A program made the position numbers and the translations under genes. This document shows positions 44,963 through 54,879 of a stretch of DNA of 64,000 nt, in pieces. How positions within the stretch are numbered: position 1 is the first letter of the stretch; the number at the start of each line of letters is the position of its first letter. The DNA lies in NCBI GenBank assembly GCA_016618085.1, contig JABLTG010000014.1, forward strand, positions 1-64,000. Reading direction: 5' to 3'. The stretch comes from Neovahlkampfia damariscottae (Eukaryota; Heterolobosea; Selenaionea; Neovahlkampfiida; Neovahlkampfiidae). Below the pieces are notes generated by a model. It saw nothing but the letters and a program-made list of their open reading frames with translations. It did not search any database and had not been told where the DNA came from.

Positions 44963-45847
44963 ATGAAATCTTCAATTTATTTATTTGCTTTATGCTTAAT
45001 TTTATTCATGGTTGGACAATCAAATGCTATCATTGCAAAACCTAGATGTCACAAGAAAGGTGCAATTTCATGTGCTACAAAATGTATGAAAAAAGTTAAA
45101 AAAATTCCAGTCAAATATTGCACAAAACATTTTAAATTAGGAAAGAAATATAGAAAATGTACTTGGAAAAAACTCAAAGCTCTTTGTAAGCACAAATGTA
45201 AACTTGGAGCAAAGAGATGTTGGAATGTTTGTAAATATAAAAAGTGCTATGGAAAGAAAGTTAAAGTTTGTAAAAGAAAATGTTTCCAAAAAAGAAAATG
45301 TTGTAATCAATGTCAATACAGAAAATTAAAAAGTTGTTGGTATGATAGATTACCAGGTAAAATTGTTACAAAATGTAAAAAAGTATGGAAATCGAAGAAA
45401 TTTAGACATTGCGTTAAGAGATGCACATATACAACAAATCATTGCAGTAAGAAATGTGCATATGTTAAAATTCCAAAAAAATACAAAAAATGTGTCAGAT
45501 ATATCAAGAAGAAATCATCAGTTAAGAAAATTTGCTCTTTCAAAAAATGGATCAATAAATGTAATAAGATTTGTCAAAAGAAAAGATATTGTGCAAATAA
45601 ATGCTATTGGACGACATGTGATGGTAAAAAAATCAGAAAATGTAAATACAAATGTTGGAAAGGAAAGAGTTGCAAAAATGTTTGTTGTAAACATAAACAA
45701 ATCAAATGTTATATGAAAAGAGTTCCTGCAAAATATGCAACAAGATGTAAATCATATTTCACATTAAAAAAAGTTAAAAAATGTTACAAAAAATGTTTCA
45801 AAAAAGTGAAAGTTGTTCTCATTAAAAAAGGAATTGTAAAAAAATAA
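44963..45847 (+). CDS. Secreted lysine- and cysteine-rich protein
   Basis: A 294-residue intronless protein with a signal peptide (MKSSIYLFALCLILFMVGQS) and a mature region of evenly spaced cysteines, many in CKKxC-like patterns, and very many lysines with almost no acidic residues. Two loosely similar halves can be seen: PGKIVTKCKKVW around residue 130 and PAKYATRCKSYF around 260, each followed by KKxRHCVKRC- or KKVKKCYKKC-like text. The family is unknown. Disulphide-bonded, highly basic secreted proteins may be cyst-wall or matrix components, or antimicrobials; this is inference. Related in style to the 1060-residue protein at 49401. Confidence 0.65.
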   Translation: MKSSIYLFALCLILFMVGQSNAIIAKPRCHKKGAISCATKCMKKVKKIPVKYCTKHFKLGKKYRKCTWKKLKALCKHKCKLGAKRCWNVCKYKKCYGKKVKVCKRKCFQKRKCCNQCQYRKLKSCWYDRLPGKIVTKCKKVWKSKKFRHCVKRCTYTTNHCSKKCAYVKIPKKYKKCVRYIKKKSSVKKICSFKKWINKCNKICQKKRYCANKCYWTTCDGKKIRKCKYKCWKGKSCKNVCCKHKQIKCYMKRVPAKYATRCKSYFTLKKVKKCYKKCFKKVKVVLIKKGIVKK

Positions 45848-45906
45848 ATTTTTCAATTTAAATCATACTTCATTATTACAATCAAATCTTGGTTGTTCAA
45901 ATTGTA

Positions 45907-47553
45907 TCAATTGAAATCATATTTGATCATTACATTTCCATTTGCATCGAAAATACCATCAAAATGATCTTTTGGATGTAAGCAATCATTTGGCCATTCA
46001 TTCTCATGTAATTTGTATTTGTAATCCCCAAAAATTATCAAATTATTTGTTGGTTGATGCCAATGAAGAAAATCAGGTGTAGTATTTCCTGTTGACAATT
46101 CATATAAGCAATTATGTTTTCTGAGATCAAATCCAACAATTCCTTCATTTTGACCTCCAAAAAATGCAAATGGAATACCATTCCCATTCACTAAACAACT
46201 TGTAGATATGGATTCACAATTGAAATCAAAACTTAAAACACATTCAGTTGTTCTGTTATCCCAAAGTTTTCCGTATCCATCCAAGGAACATGTTAAAATC
46301 ATATTCGGAAAATTTGGTGTTGAAATAAAATTTGTCACATAATTTGAATGTCCAATGAATATTCCAGTTTCAATTCCTTTTTCGATATCAAATTTTGAGA
46401 ATGATATTTTACAATCATTGAGTAGAATTGAATTATCTTCATTTTCACCATATATTCGATCTATAAATACATTTCTTCCACCTTCTTCAAAAATGGGATA
46501 TTTATGATAGTCAAATGTTTGTTTTCTATCTCTTTGACATCTGAGTCCATTGTCTCCATAAGAAATCAACACACTGTCAATATTTGTCATTGACTGATTA
46601 TTTTTGATCATATAATCCCTAATTTTTTTACGTTCTTTGATTGAATAAACTTCTATTTTATCATCAGTCGATATAAAATATTCATCATTTTTTGAGTTTA
46701 AAAGAATATCCGAAATATCATTGTCAAGAGTAGATATCTTTGTATTGTTCAATTTAGAATCTAAAAACATCAAATAATTTTCATTTTCATTTTCATTCAT
46801 ACAATAAAGTATGTTTTCATCATCATGAGAAGTCATAAATGTCATTCCAATTTTTTCAAAATTCATTTTACAATTTGACTTTGATAACTTTCTTGCGATA
46901 TTCAATCTGTCATAGTCATCATGGATCACATAATTTTTTGAAAATAATGAAAATTTAGAAGCTTTTTCAATTATAAAATTTGGTTTGATAATTTTAACTT
47001 GTTGATCTTTTTCTGCTTCCATTAATTTGAATGTCTCTGAATTTTTGAATTCTGGAAAGGATGAAAAATAGTCATAAGTTGAATCTTTTGAAGTCTTTAA
47101 ACTCATTTTTTCATGAATCAAAAATGAATAGTCTTTAATATTCAATCGACCAGTTGCATTTGATGATATTTTATCAATTAAGAGAATTAATTTACTTTTG
47201 ACATTATTTTGAAAAATTATATCATTATTACTTATATTTTTCGAATTTAAATAAAATAATGATTTTATGACCTCTTCAAAAAGTTCATTTCTTTCTGAAT
47301 AAAATTCATCATCTCTTAAATCATCATCAGATTGATTTAAAAACACTTGTACTTTATTAAAAATCAAATCTAATTCTTGATAAATTGTTGGTGAATATTT
47401 TAATTTTATGTTTGGATTTGGACAAATATTCTGATGTAGAGTAAAATCTAATTCTTTACAATTTTCGTATGGACAATAAAATGTTTCGCAATTTAGACAT
47501 TTATTTGTTTTGTTTATTTTTTTTTTACAAAATTCACACTTCACTTCTTTCAT
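45907..47553 (-). CDS. MYND zinc finger-WD40-like protein
   Basis: A 548-residue intronless protein. The N-terminus carries a MYND-type zinc finger (CEFCKKKINKTNKCLNC, then FYCPYENCKELDFTLHQNIC). The C-terminal half has weak WD40 repeats, the clearest being NMILTCSLDGYGKLWDNRT, following a long low-similarity middle. MYND fingers bind proline-rich peptides; no enzymatic domain such as SET is visible. Function is unknown. The longer frame starts with TTG; ATG 47553 places the start 30 bp from the CCAAT box shared with the divergent gene at 47636. Confidence 0.65.
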   Translation of the reverse strand: MKEVKCEFCKKKINKTNKCLNCETFYCPYENCKELDFTLHQNICPNPNIKLKYSPTIYQELDLIFNKVQVFLNQSDDDLRDDEFYSERNELFEEVIKSLFYLNSKNISNNDIIFQNNVKSKLILLIDKISSNATGRLNIKDYSFLIHEKMSLKTSKDSTYDYFSSFPEFKNSETFKLMEAEKDQQVKIIKPNFIIEKASKFSLFSKNYVIHDDYDRLNIARKLSKSNCKMNFEKIGMTFMTSHDDENILYCMNENENENYLMFLDSKLNNTKISTLDNDISDILLNSKNDEYFISTDDKIEVYSIKERKKIRDYMIKNNQSMTNIDSVLISYGDNGLRCQRDRKQTFDYHKYPIFEEGGRNVFIDRIYGENEDNSILLNDCKISFSKFDIEKGIETGIFIGHSNYVTNFISTPNFPNMILTCSLDGYGKLWDNRTTECVLSFDFNCESISTSCLVNGNGIPFAFFGGQNEGIVGFDLRKHNCLYELSTGNTTPDFLHWHQPTNNLIIFGDYKYKLHENEWPNDCLHPKDHFDGIFDANGNVMIKYDFN

Positions 47554-47583
47554 TTTTTTTGTTTTTAAAACTCCTGAAATCAA

Positions 47584-47588
47584 CCAAT
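47584..47588. promoter_or_regulatory. Shared CCAAT box of a divergent gene pair
   Basis: CCAAT in CAACCAATCAAAATC between the starts at 47553 (minus) and 47636 (plus), about 30 and 47 bp from them. It is the only recognisable element in an 82-bp gap. Confidence 0.55.
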
Positions 47589-47635
47589 CAAAATCTTATT
47601 TCTAATCCAACGACAAATCCAAAGAAAAAGAGACG

Positions 47636-48492
47636 ATGAAAGGATTTTCTCTAAACTTGAATAAAGTTAATGAAAAGAAAGAAGAAACACCAGTTGGTGG
47701 TATGAAACTCAATTTAACTTCAGTTTCTTCAAATACGAATGAAACTGAAGAAAAAAAAGAAGAAAAAAAGTTTTCTTTAGATTTTGGAAAAATCAAACGC
47801 AAAGATACACCACCGCCACAAAAAAGCCCATTAAGTTCTGTAACAAGTAGTCCTGCAACTTCAGAAAGAACCAATGGAACACCTTCAACGACAGAAAGAA
47901 CAAATCAAGAAGAACAAATTGTTTTTGTGCCAAAAATATCAATGTCAAACATGAAACCGATTAAATTTTCAGAAAAAACACCAAAATCAACAGACAAAAA
48001 AAAAATACATCTTGACTTATTATTTACAGATTTATGTCCAGATTTTGAAATTGAAGAAGAGTTAACAAATGAAAATATAAAACCATATATTGATAAAATT
48101 TGGTTTGGAAATGAAAAAAAAGAAACAGAATTTGAATTTTTTGAATTAACAAAATTGAATTCAGACGAAGATGAAGAGACTTATCATCTTGCTTGTAGAC
48201 CAACAAATCAAGGTTTGATTTTTCATAAAACTTAAAATTTTTAGACTTTTCTGTAAAGTTATTGAAATCTGTTTTGTATCAAAATAAAATGTTAAAAATA
48301 AAATTGGAAAAATCATCAGAAGCAATTAGAACTTTTTCAAATGAAAAAATTCAAGATACAGATGTGCCTACTGATGTTATTGCTTTACGTGAAAAAATCA
48401 AAAGTTATGAAAATTTAATGAGTGAAGCATCCAGTCAATTAGCTAAATTACGTAAAAACGCAGATTTACTTGACAAAATGCTTAATCAATAA
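47636..48492 (+). CDS. Hypothetical protein with disordered N-terminus and coiled-coil C-terminus
   Basis: Exons 47636-48212 and 48245-48492 give 274 residues. The first ~130 residues are low-complexity, rich in Lys, Glu, Ser, Thr and Pro (KRKDTPPPQKSPLSSVTSS). A more conserved-looking block follows (HLDLLFTDLCPDFEIEEEL), then a C-terminal coiled coil (ALREKIKSYENLMSEASSQL). The 32-nt intron has the donor GTTTGA. I do not recognise the family. It could be a structural or adaptor protein. Its stop is 12 bp from that of the convergent TM2 gene. Confidence 0.55.
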
Positions 48493-48504
48493 AAAGAGTA
48501 TTAT

Positions 48505-49046
48505 TTAATAAATGGTAAAACTTGTTTGATTTTGAATTCTGTATACTTGAGGTCCATTATATCCAAATATATAATTACTTCCATCTGAAGGTCTTAAAAT
48601 TTGTAAACCTATAAATAAGAAATCATAGACATATAAAACTCCAAACAATCCAAAAGTAAACATTTTTATGACACCAACTCCAATATATCCTAAATATATT
48701 CTGTCAATTCCTGTTTTTTTTTTAATTTTATTTTTCTTGTTGAACCTAAAAATCCGAAAAAAAGACTTAACGATAATGCTACAAAAAAATTTTTACCAGA
48801 ACTGAAAGAACATGTTTCAGTTATTGTAAAATTTTTATCACCACCACATATTACACCTTTAATTACTGTACAATTAATTTGAAAGGTATTATTTGGTTGA
48901 CAATTTTCTGGTTGATATGTATTTGGATTAATGTAAGGTTGTTGACATTTGTATTGATACTCTGTCAGTTTGTTACATTCTGGATATTCATTTTGAGTTG
49001 TATTTAAAAATAAAATTGACAAAAAAAACAACTTCAGTAACCACAT
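48505..49046 (-). CDS. TM2-domain protein (TM2D family)
   Basis: Exons 49046-48746 and 48710-48505 give 168 residues. It has a signal peptide, a cysteine-rich ectodomain (YPECNKLTEYQYKCQQP ... NCTVIKGVICGG ... ETCSF) and then two membrane helices joined by the TM2 hallmark, which is rebuilt only by splicing: FFGFLGIDRIYLGYIGVG (the DRF-type motif reads DRI). The C-terminus has PSDGSNYI, matching the PADGS-Y ending of the family. TM2D proteins are conserved in animals and protists and linked to Notch signalling and phagocytosis in animals. ATG 49046 lies 26 bp from CCAAT 49072-49076. Confidence 0.85.
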
Positions 49047-49134
49047 CAACCCACACACTTTTGTTTTTTGTCCAATAAAAATAAAAAAAATTGAAATGAA
49101 TACTTATTTTATAAATAAGGTTTTATTTGAGAGT

Positions 49135-49278
49135 TTAATTTATTTTTTTTTTCCTAAAAGACCCATTAAGAGTGTAATTTTTAAATTTTACAATGTGGCA
49201 CTGAATTCATATGGTGAATTAATTTTTCTGGACATTTTTTTTACAAGTGATACAACGAAACTGAAGTGAAACATTCAT
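49135..49278 (-). CDS. Candidate 36-residue Cys-containing small protein
   Basis: Possible exons 49278-49234 and 49200-49135 with a 33-nt intron (donor GTCCAG, acceptor TTCAG). The product would read FRCITCKKNCHIVKFKNY near its middle, a CxxC-x3-C pattern, and end in a lysine cluster. An ATTGG box (about 49325) is 47 bp before the start. The donor is weak and the gene is tiny, so this is a candidate only. Confidence 0.35.
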
Positions 49279-49400
49279 TTCTTTTTGTTTTTGTTCATTA
49301 TTATGAGTCAATGGTATTGTTTGATTGGTCAGGAATAAAATCTGTCCTCTTAACCAATCATCAAGACTTTAAAAAAAAACCAACAATTGTCTAATTTCTG

Positions 49401-52400
49401 ATGAAGTGGACGATTGTTTTTTTATTACTTGCTTTTATTGCTGTTATTAGTGCTGAAAGTAAGCAATGTAAACCTGGATATCAACTTAAAAATGTTAATG
49501 TCCATTATAAAACCTCTGCTGGTGTTTGGAAAGATAAAAAAGATCAAAGATGTATTAAAATTCCAACCAAACTTCCAAAATGTCCTGAAGGACAAGAAAT
49601 TGTCACAGTTATCAAAAGACATAAATTGAAAAAAGGATGGAAAGTTAAATCAGTTTCTAAATGTATGAAAAGATGCAAAAAAGGTTTTGAAGCAAAACAC
49701 ATCACTGTTTTGTCAAGAAAGAAAGGAGAATCAAATTGGAAAAGAAAAAGAGCACGTAGATGTCTCCCAAAGACTCCTGCTCTCAAATGTCTTGAAGGTT
49801 ATACTCCTGTCAAAAGACTTGTTCGTAAAATATTTGCGAATGGAAAAGTTAGAGTTAAATTTACACAAAGATGCCAAAGTAAATGTCAACGTGGATTCAT
49901 TTTTGAAAATGTTCATGTACGTACTTCAAAAGGACTTTCAAAAAGTGCTAGATGTGTACCAAAACCAAAATATAGATGTATCACTCCTGCAAGAAGCCAC
50001 CGTCGTTTAATCAGAAGAAAATTACCAAATGGAAAATACAAAGTTAGATACGTTGAAAGATGTGTTTGTCCAACTGGATTCAAAGTCAGTAGATTTGGAA
50101 AAACATTCAGTTGTAAAACACTCAATCCAAAGGTCAGTTATACTCATGGTGTTGTTCATTGTCCAACTGGTTTCAAAGTTAAATATTCAATCAAAGCTGT
50201 TTCCAAATATATCAATGGAGAACTTGTTGCTAGACCACGAGGAAGATTTTCATGTGTTCAAGAAGGAGCTTGTAAAGATGGTTTTGTAAAGAAAGCAGTT
50301 ATTGTTAGAAGATCTGGAAAAGCTACAAAAACTTCACTTTGTGTTCCTAAACATAATCCATGTCCAAAAGGTCATAAACATAAACTTCATTATAAGTCAG
50401 TTTTAATACCATCAGGTACATCATTCAAATCCAAATTAGAATTTAGACATAAATGTGTGAATCCATGTAAACCTGGATTTCATGTTCATAAAGTGAAAGT
50501 TAAAGTTGATGATAAAGTTACTAAAGAAAGAAGATGTGTTCCAAATGTTACTCTTAAATGTGTTTCTCCTGCTAAACTTGTCCGTAATATGACAAGAAGA
50601 AAATTAAAATCAGGAAAGTTCCATGTTGTTTATCATGAAAAATGTGTTTGTCCAAAAAATAGAGATGCTTATCGTAGAAAGAACAAAGTTGTCTGTAAAA
50701 AGAAAAAAGTTCCAGTTTCAAACTTTGATTGTCCAAAAGGTCAAAAATCAAGATATAAACTTGTTGCTGTTCTTAAAACACTCAAAAGTGGTAAACAAGT
50801 TGCAAGACCTGTTGGTGAATTAACTTGTGTTAAAGATTCTGCTTGTAAAGTTGGTCACAAAAAGAAAACTGTTACAATTCATTCAAAAGGTGGAATAAAA
50901 AGAACACATCTTTGTATTCCTGCTTTAAATCCATGTCCAAATGGTCATAAACATAAATTCTCATACAAAGCTGTTATTCAAAATAAAGACGGAAAAGTTT
51001 CTGCTGTTTTAAGACCAACACATAAATGTATTTTGAAAGCTTGTAAACCAGGGTTCAAAAGAGAAAGAGTTGGAGTCAGAACTTCGAAAAAAGTATCATT
51101 TGCTTTTAGATGTGTACCAAAACCAAGACTTATCTGCAGAAAACCATCCAAGAAATTCAGAAGATTAACAAGAAAAAAATTGTCAAATGGAAAATACAAA
51201 TCAAGATACGTTGAAAAATGTATTTGCCCACGTAAATACGTTGCACACAGAAAAGGAAAAGTTGTTACATGTAAGTCAACAAAACTTCCACACAATGGAG
51301 AATTTGATTGTAAAAAAGGTGAAAAAGTAAGATATGTTGTTAGAGCTGTCATTAGATATATCAATGGTAAAAGAGTTGCAAGACCTCTTCCAAGATTAGA
51401 ATGTGTTCCTGCTTCACCATGTAAAAAAGGACACTCCAAAAAACATGTTGTAATTCGCTCACGTAGAAGTTATCACAGAGCTCACATTTGTGTACCAATT
51501 GGAAAATGTCCAAAAACTCATTTCCAAAGAATTAGATTCAAAGCATTTATTCATAAATCTGGAAAAGCTAAATTAAGAACAAGACGTATATGTACTAGAA
51601 AACCTTGTAAACGTGGATTTGAATTGAAAAGAGCTAGGGTTATTAGAAAACAAGGAGCAAGATATGAACTCAGATGTGTACCTAAAAAGAGACTTCGTTG
51701 CATTGGAGGTATTTCAATTAGAAGACTTATCAGAAGAAAACAATCAAATGGAAGAGTTAAAGTTAAATACACAGAACAATGTAAATGTGCAAAAGGAACA
51801 AAAGTCATCAGAAGAAGAAATATCATTGAATGCCTTCTTAGACCAAAAAGAAAAGGTAAAAAAATCATTTGTCCAAAAGGTAAAAAACTCAAATTGGTTG
51901 TTGTTGCTCGTGCTAGACTTATTAAAGGTAAACTTATTGCTTTTCCAAAACCTTACATGAAATGTGTTTCTAAAACATCATGTAAAACTGGATTCCAATC
52001 TAAAAAAGTTACTCTTCGTATTAATGGAAAAGTTTCAAAAGGAAGACTTTGTGTTCCAAGAATAAAGGCTTGTACACATGGACATAAACATAAAATTCAT
52101 ATTAGATCATACATTTCAAAAAGAGGACGTCCTGTTTTACGTAAATTCACAAAATGTGTTTCAATTTGTCGACCAGGAAGAGCTTACAAGAAAGTTGTTG
52201 TTAGATCCAACAAAAAAAGATATATTACATTTAGATGTGTTAGAAAAGCACAACTTATTTGTCGTGGAGGACGTCATATTCGTAGAGTTCACAGAAAGAA
52301 ACTTTCAAATGGAAAATATAGATCAAGATATCATGAAAGTTGCAGATGTCCAAAAGGTTTTAGTGCAATAAGACATGGAAGATATATCATTTGTAAAAGA

Positions 52401-52583
52401 AGAAAATTAACACTTCTTGAAAAACTCAAAATCAAAATGGTTGGACAAGTTAGAAAAGCTAAACTTTTACAACAACAAATGAATGCATTAAATTGTAGTC
52501 CAGCTACAAAAGCCATTCTTCAACAAATTAATGATCAAATTGCAATCAAACAAAAACTTATTCAAAAACTTGAAGATAAATAA
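49401..52583 (+). CDS. Secreted Cys/Lys/Arg-rich protein with long internal repeats
   Basis: A 1060-residue intronless protein with a signal peptide (MKWTIVFLLLAFIAVISAES). The mature part is about five repeats of about 190 residues (560-580 bp apart), each with a RRxxRRKLxNGKxKxRYxExC block (near bases 50006, 50583, 51161, 51721, 52284), a CPKGHKHKxxYK block and a CKPGFxxxxVxVR block, about ten cysteines per repeat and very few acidic residues. The C-terminal ~60 residues form a helix without cysteines. The family is unknown. Likely an extracellular, disulphide-rich, polybasic structural or binding protein; related in style to the protein at 44963. CCAAT at 49354-49358. Confidence 0.72.
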   Translation: MKWTIVFLLLAFIAVISAESKQCKPGYQLKNVNVHYKTSAGVWKDKKDQRCIKIPTKLPKCPEGQEIVTVIKRHKLKKGWKVKSVSKCMKRCKKGFEAKHITVLSRKKGESNWKRKRARRCLPKTPALKCLEGYTPVKRLVRKIFANGKVRVKFTQRCQSKCQRGFIFENVHVRTSKGLSKSARCVPKPKYRCITPARSHRRLIRRKLPNGKYKVRYVERCVCPTGFKVSRFGKTFSCKTLNPKVSYTHGVVHCPTGFKVKYSIKAVSKYINGELVARPRGRFSCVQEGACKDGFVKKAVIVRRSGKATKTSLCVPKHNPCPKGHKHKLHYKSVLIPSGTSFKSKLEFRHKCVNPCKPGFHVHKVKVKVDDKVTKERRCVPNVTLKCVSPAKLVRNMTRRKLKSGKFHVVYHEKCVCPKNRDAYRRKNKVVCKKKKVPVSNFDCPKGQKSRYKLVAVLKTLKSGKQVARPVGELTCVKDSACKVGHKKKTVTIHSKGGIKRTHLCIPALNPCPNGHKHKFSYKAVIQNKDGKVSAVLRPTHKCILKACKPGFKRERVGVRTSKKVSFAFRCVPKPRLICRKPSKKFRRLTRKKLSNGKYKSRYVEKCICPRKYVAHRKGKVVTCKSTKLPHNGEFDCKKGEKVRYVVRAVIRYINGKRVARPLPRLECVPASPCKKGHSKKHVVIRSRRSYHRAHICVPIGKCPKTHFQRIRFKAFIHKSGKAKLRTRRICTRKPCKRGFELKRARVIRKQGARYELRCVPKKRLRCIGGISIRRLIRRKQSNGRVKVKYTEQCKCAKGTKVIRRRNIIECLLRPKRKGKKIICPKGKKLKLVVVARARLIKGKLIAFPKPYMKCVSKTSCKTGFQSKKVTLRINGKVSKGRLCVPRIKACTHGHKHKIHIRSYISKRGRPVLRKFTKCVSICRPGRAYKKVVVRSNKKRYITFRCVRKAQLICRGGRHIRRVHRKKLSNGKYRSRYHESCRCPKGFSAIRHGRYIICKRRKLTLLEKLKIKMVGQVRKAKLLQQQMNALNCSPATKAILQQINDQIAIKQKLIQKLEDK

Positions 52584-52631
52584 ATTTTTTTTTAATTAGA
52601 AACCCTTATCCAATAATTTTCGTTTTTCAAA

Positions 52632-53239
52632 ATGTCCAAAGAGGAGAGTGTTAAAATTGTTCTACTTGGTGATCCTAAAGTTGGAAAAACTAATTTAATG
52701 AAGGTTTATTTGGACAATGAATTCACTGATGAATATAAACCTTCAAATCTGGAAAGTTATGATACAATACTTGCAGTGGAGGATATGATTTTGAAAGTAA
52801 CTGTTTTAGAAGCATCAGTTCAAGATGAATTGTTGCATTTAGCATTTTCAGGATCAAATTTATTCATTTTATCTTATTCTGTCACTGATCCTGACAGTTT
52901 TAATCATTTAACCAATGTTTTATGATTTATTTTCTGATTTATTTTTTTTAGTGGAAGAAATTGATGGATGAACATTGTCCCAATATACCTTTTATTATTT
53001 TGGCTTTAAAAATTGATGAATATAAACAAAAAGATAATAAATTCATATCGAAAAAACAAGGAGAATCTGTTTCTATTAAATTAAAATCAAATGGATTTTA
53101 TGAACTTTCACCAAAGAAACCTAAAGGTATTAATGATTTATTTCAAAAATGTGGTGAAATTATTGTAAAAGAAACAATTTTTACATCAAAACCAAAAAGA
53201 AGAAAATCTTTAAAAGAGAAACTATTTGGAACAAAATAA
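52632..53239 (+). CDS. Divergent Ras/Rho-like GTPase, degenerate switch motifs
   Basis: Exons 52632-52916 and 52952-53239 give 190 residues. The P-loop is intact (LLGDPKVGKTNL) and the fold follows Ras/Rho proteins: YKPSNLESY at switch I, FILSYSVTDPDSF, and HCPNIPFIILALKIDEY at the G4 position. The switch II WDTAGQE is replaced by LEASVQDE, so the DxxG glycine and aspartate are lost, and the G4 NKxD reads LKID. There is no C-terminal CAAX box; the tail is polybasic (KPKRRKSLKEKLFG). It may bind nucleotide without normal hydrolysis. The intron (35 nt, donor GTTTTA) is supported by the restored WKKLMDEHCPN. Confidence 0.7.
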
Positions 53240-53247
53240 ATGTAATT

Positions 53248-54879
53248 TTATTTTTTTTCAATATTTTCATCATCACTAAAATCTTTTTCAAATTCAGTTT
53301 TGAATATATTAAAATCTTCATCAAATGAAAGTTTTTCGTTAGTTTCATCAACTATTGATGAATCCATTGATTGTGAAGAAAACAATCCATCACTTTTTGA
53401 TCTTTTTGGTTTATATAGAGATAATGATTCAATTGAAAGTTGAATTGAATCTGATTGAGAATTTGATGCAGATCGTAAAGATAAAATAGTTTCAATTTCA
53501 TCTTCATACAAATATCCATATTGATCATAAAATGAAATAAATTCTTCAGAAATTATAAATTTTGAATGTTTTTCTTTTAAAATGATCAAAATTGAATTTT
53601 CAAGTTTATCAAATACATCATTAGATGTATTAGAATCTCCAAAATTTGCTATAGTTTTTACAGTTTCATTAATAACATCTTTTGATAAATAATTATTATT
53701 CATTAAATATTTTTGAATAATTTCATTTTGAATTGAAATTTTATCTTTCATTTTTTCAGTTTTTTTAAATTTTTCAATTTTTTCATTCAATTTAAATAAA
53801 TTACCAACAAATGGTTCAAAATATTTCTTACAATGTTCATCACCTAAACAAAAATCTAATGGAAATTTTGAATTCATTGTTTCATAAATTTGATCTTTCA
53901 TATTTCCTTTCATTTTTTCAAAATTCTTTACATCATTTTTTCCAGTATAAATATATCTCATACATTCAGTCATTGCATCATTTGATGATAATGATGAATC
54001 AATTGGTGACATTACTTCTTGTTTCATTTTTGCATATCCATATTTACTAAAATACTCTTTAAATTCTTTACTTGATATAAATTTTGGATATCCATCTATT
54101 TTAAGCATAGTAATCACTGAATTCAAAATTTGATCAAAAAAATTATCTGGAATTGATAAATTATTTTTTTCATTTAAAATGATTTCATAGTTGGTAGCGC
54201 ATTCATGTTTTTTTTCTTTTGATATATTCAGTTCTAAAGAAGATCCAATAATCAAATATTCTTCAATAATTTTTAAACCTAACTTTTTTTTGAGTGTTTC
54301 GTCTTGTACATTTTTGAACATTTGAACTGACTGATAAAAAAAATAATTTTCTGCAAAAAATAATCTTCGAACACATGCTTCAAAATAATCAGAACATACA
54401 TTATCAGTCATACAAAATTTGAAAGTGAACTTTTGATACAGATCTTTTGAAAAAATTAGATTTGAATTTTCAATTTTTTTACCTTTTTTTGCTGGAAGGA
54501 CTTTTGGTATAATACGCTCTAGCACACTTTGGTTTTCATCTGATAAAGAAAAATCCTTCGTTGAAGACCTTGAACTTGAAAGTTCTAAAGGTGGTGTTGA
54601 AAATTTGTTTTTTGAAAGTTGTGGATAAATCTTCGATAATGATCCACTTCTTTCTTCGTTCCATGATCCTCTTTTTGATATACCTCCTTGAGGTTCAGAA
54701 AATAATCTTATCATTGAATGCTCAGGCTCATTTTTAGGTCGTTCGTGTTCATCAAGTGAAGATCTTCGTTTGTGTGGTTGTATCTTTGTTTTATGTTTTG
54801 TTTTTCTTTTTTCTTGTGTTTTTTTTGGTGATTCTGGTGGCTTTTTACGAGAGGTCAACAAAGAAAATTGTTTTTTCAT
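53248..54879 (-). CDS. Protein with two RGS domains
   Basis: A 543-residue intronless protein. A basic, Ser/Pro-rich N-terminus (about 1-150; KRRSSLDEHERPKNEPEHS) is followed by two tandem RGS-like domains: about 155-295 (FCMTDNVCSDYFEACVRRLF ... KFISSKEFKEYF) and about 345-470 (FCLGDEHCKKYFEPFVGNLF ... KFIISEEFISFY). The two are alike in the start and end blocks, so probably arose by internal duplication. The C-terminus is acidic and serine-rich. A role in G-alpha regulation is inferred. Its stop is 8 bp from the convergent GTPase-like gene. ATTGG box at about 54922. Confidence 0.72.
   Translation of the reverse strand: MKKQFSLLTSRKKPPESPKKTQEKRKTKHKTKIQPHKRRSSLDEHERPKNEPEHSMIRLFSEPQGGISKRGSWNEERSGSLSKIYPQLSKNKFSTPPLELSSSRSSTKDFSLSDENQSVLERIIPKVLPAKKGKKIENSNLIFSKDLYQKFTFKFCMTDNVCSDYFEACVRRLFFAENYFFYQSVQMFKNVQDETLKKKLGLKIIEEYLIIGSSLELNISKEKKHECATNYEIILNEKNNLSIPDNFFDQILNSVITMLKIDGYPKFISSKEFKEYFSKYGYAKMKQEVMSPIDSSLSSNDAMTECMRYIYTGKNDVKNFEKMKGNMKDQIYETMNSKFPLDFCLGDEHCKKYFEPFVGNLFKLNEKIEKFKKTEKMKDKISIQNEIIQKYLMNNNYLSKDVINETVKTIANFGDSNTSNDVFDKLENSILIILKEKHSKFIISEEFISFYDQYGYLYEDEIETILSLRSASNSQSDSIQLSIESLSLYKPKRSKSDGLFSSQSMDSSIVDETNEKLSFDEDFNIFKTEFEKDFSDDENIEKK

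Noticed and set aside
49414-52516. Many open frames on both strands across the repeat protein
   Set aside because: They mirror the Lys/Arg/Cys repeats of the real gene; none has its own signal, promoter or family match.
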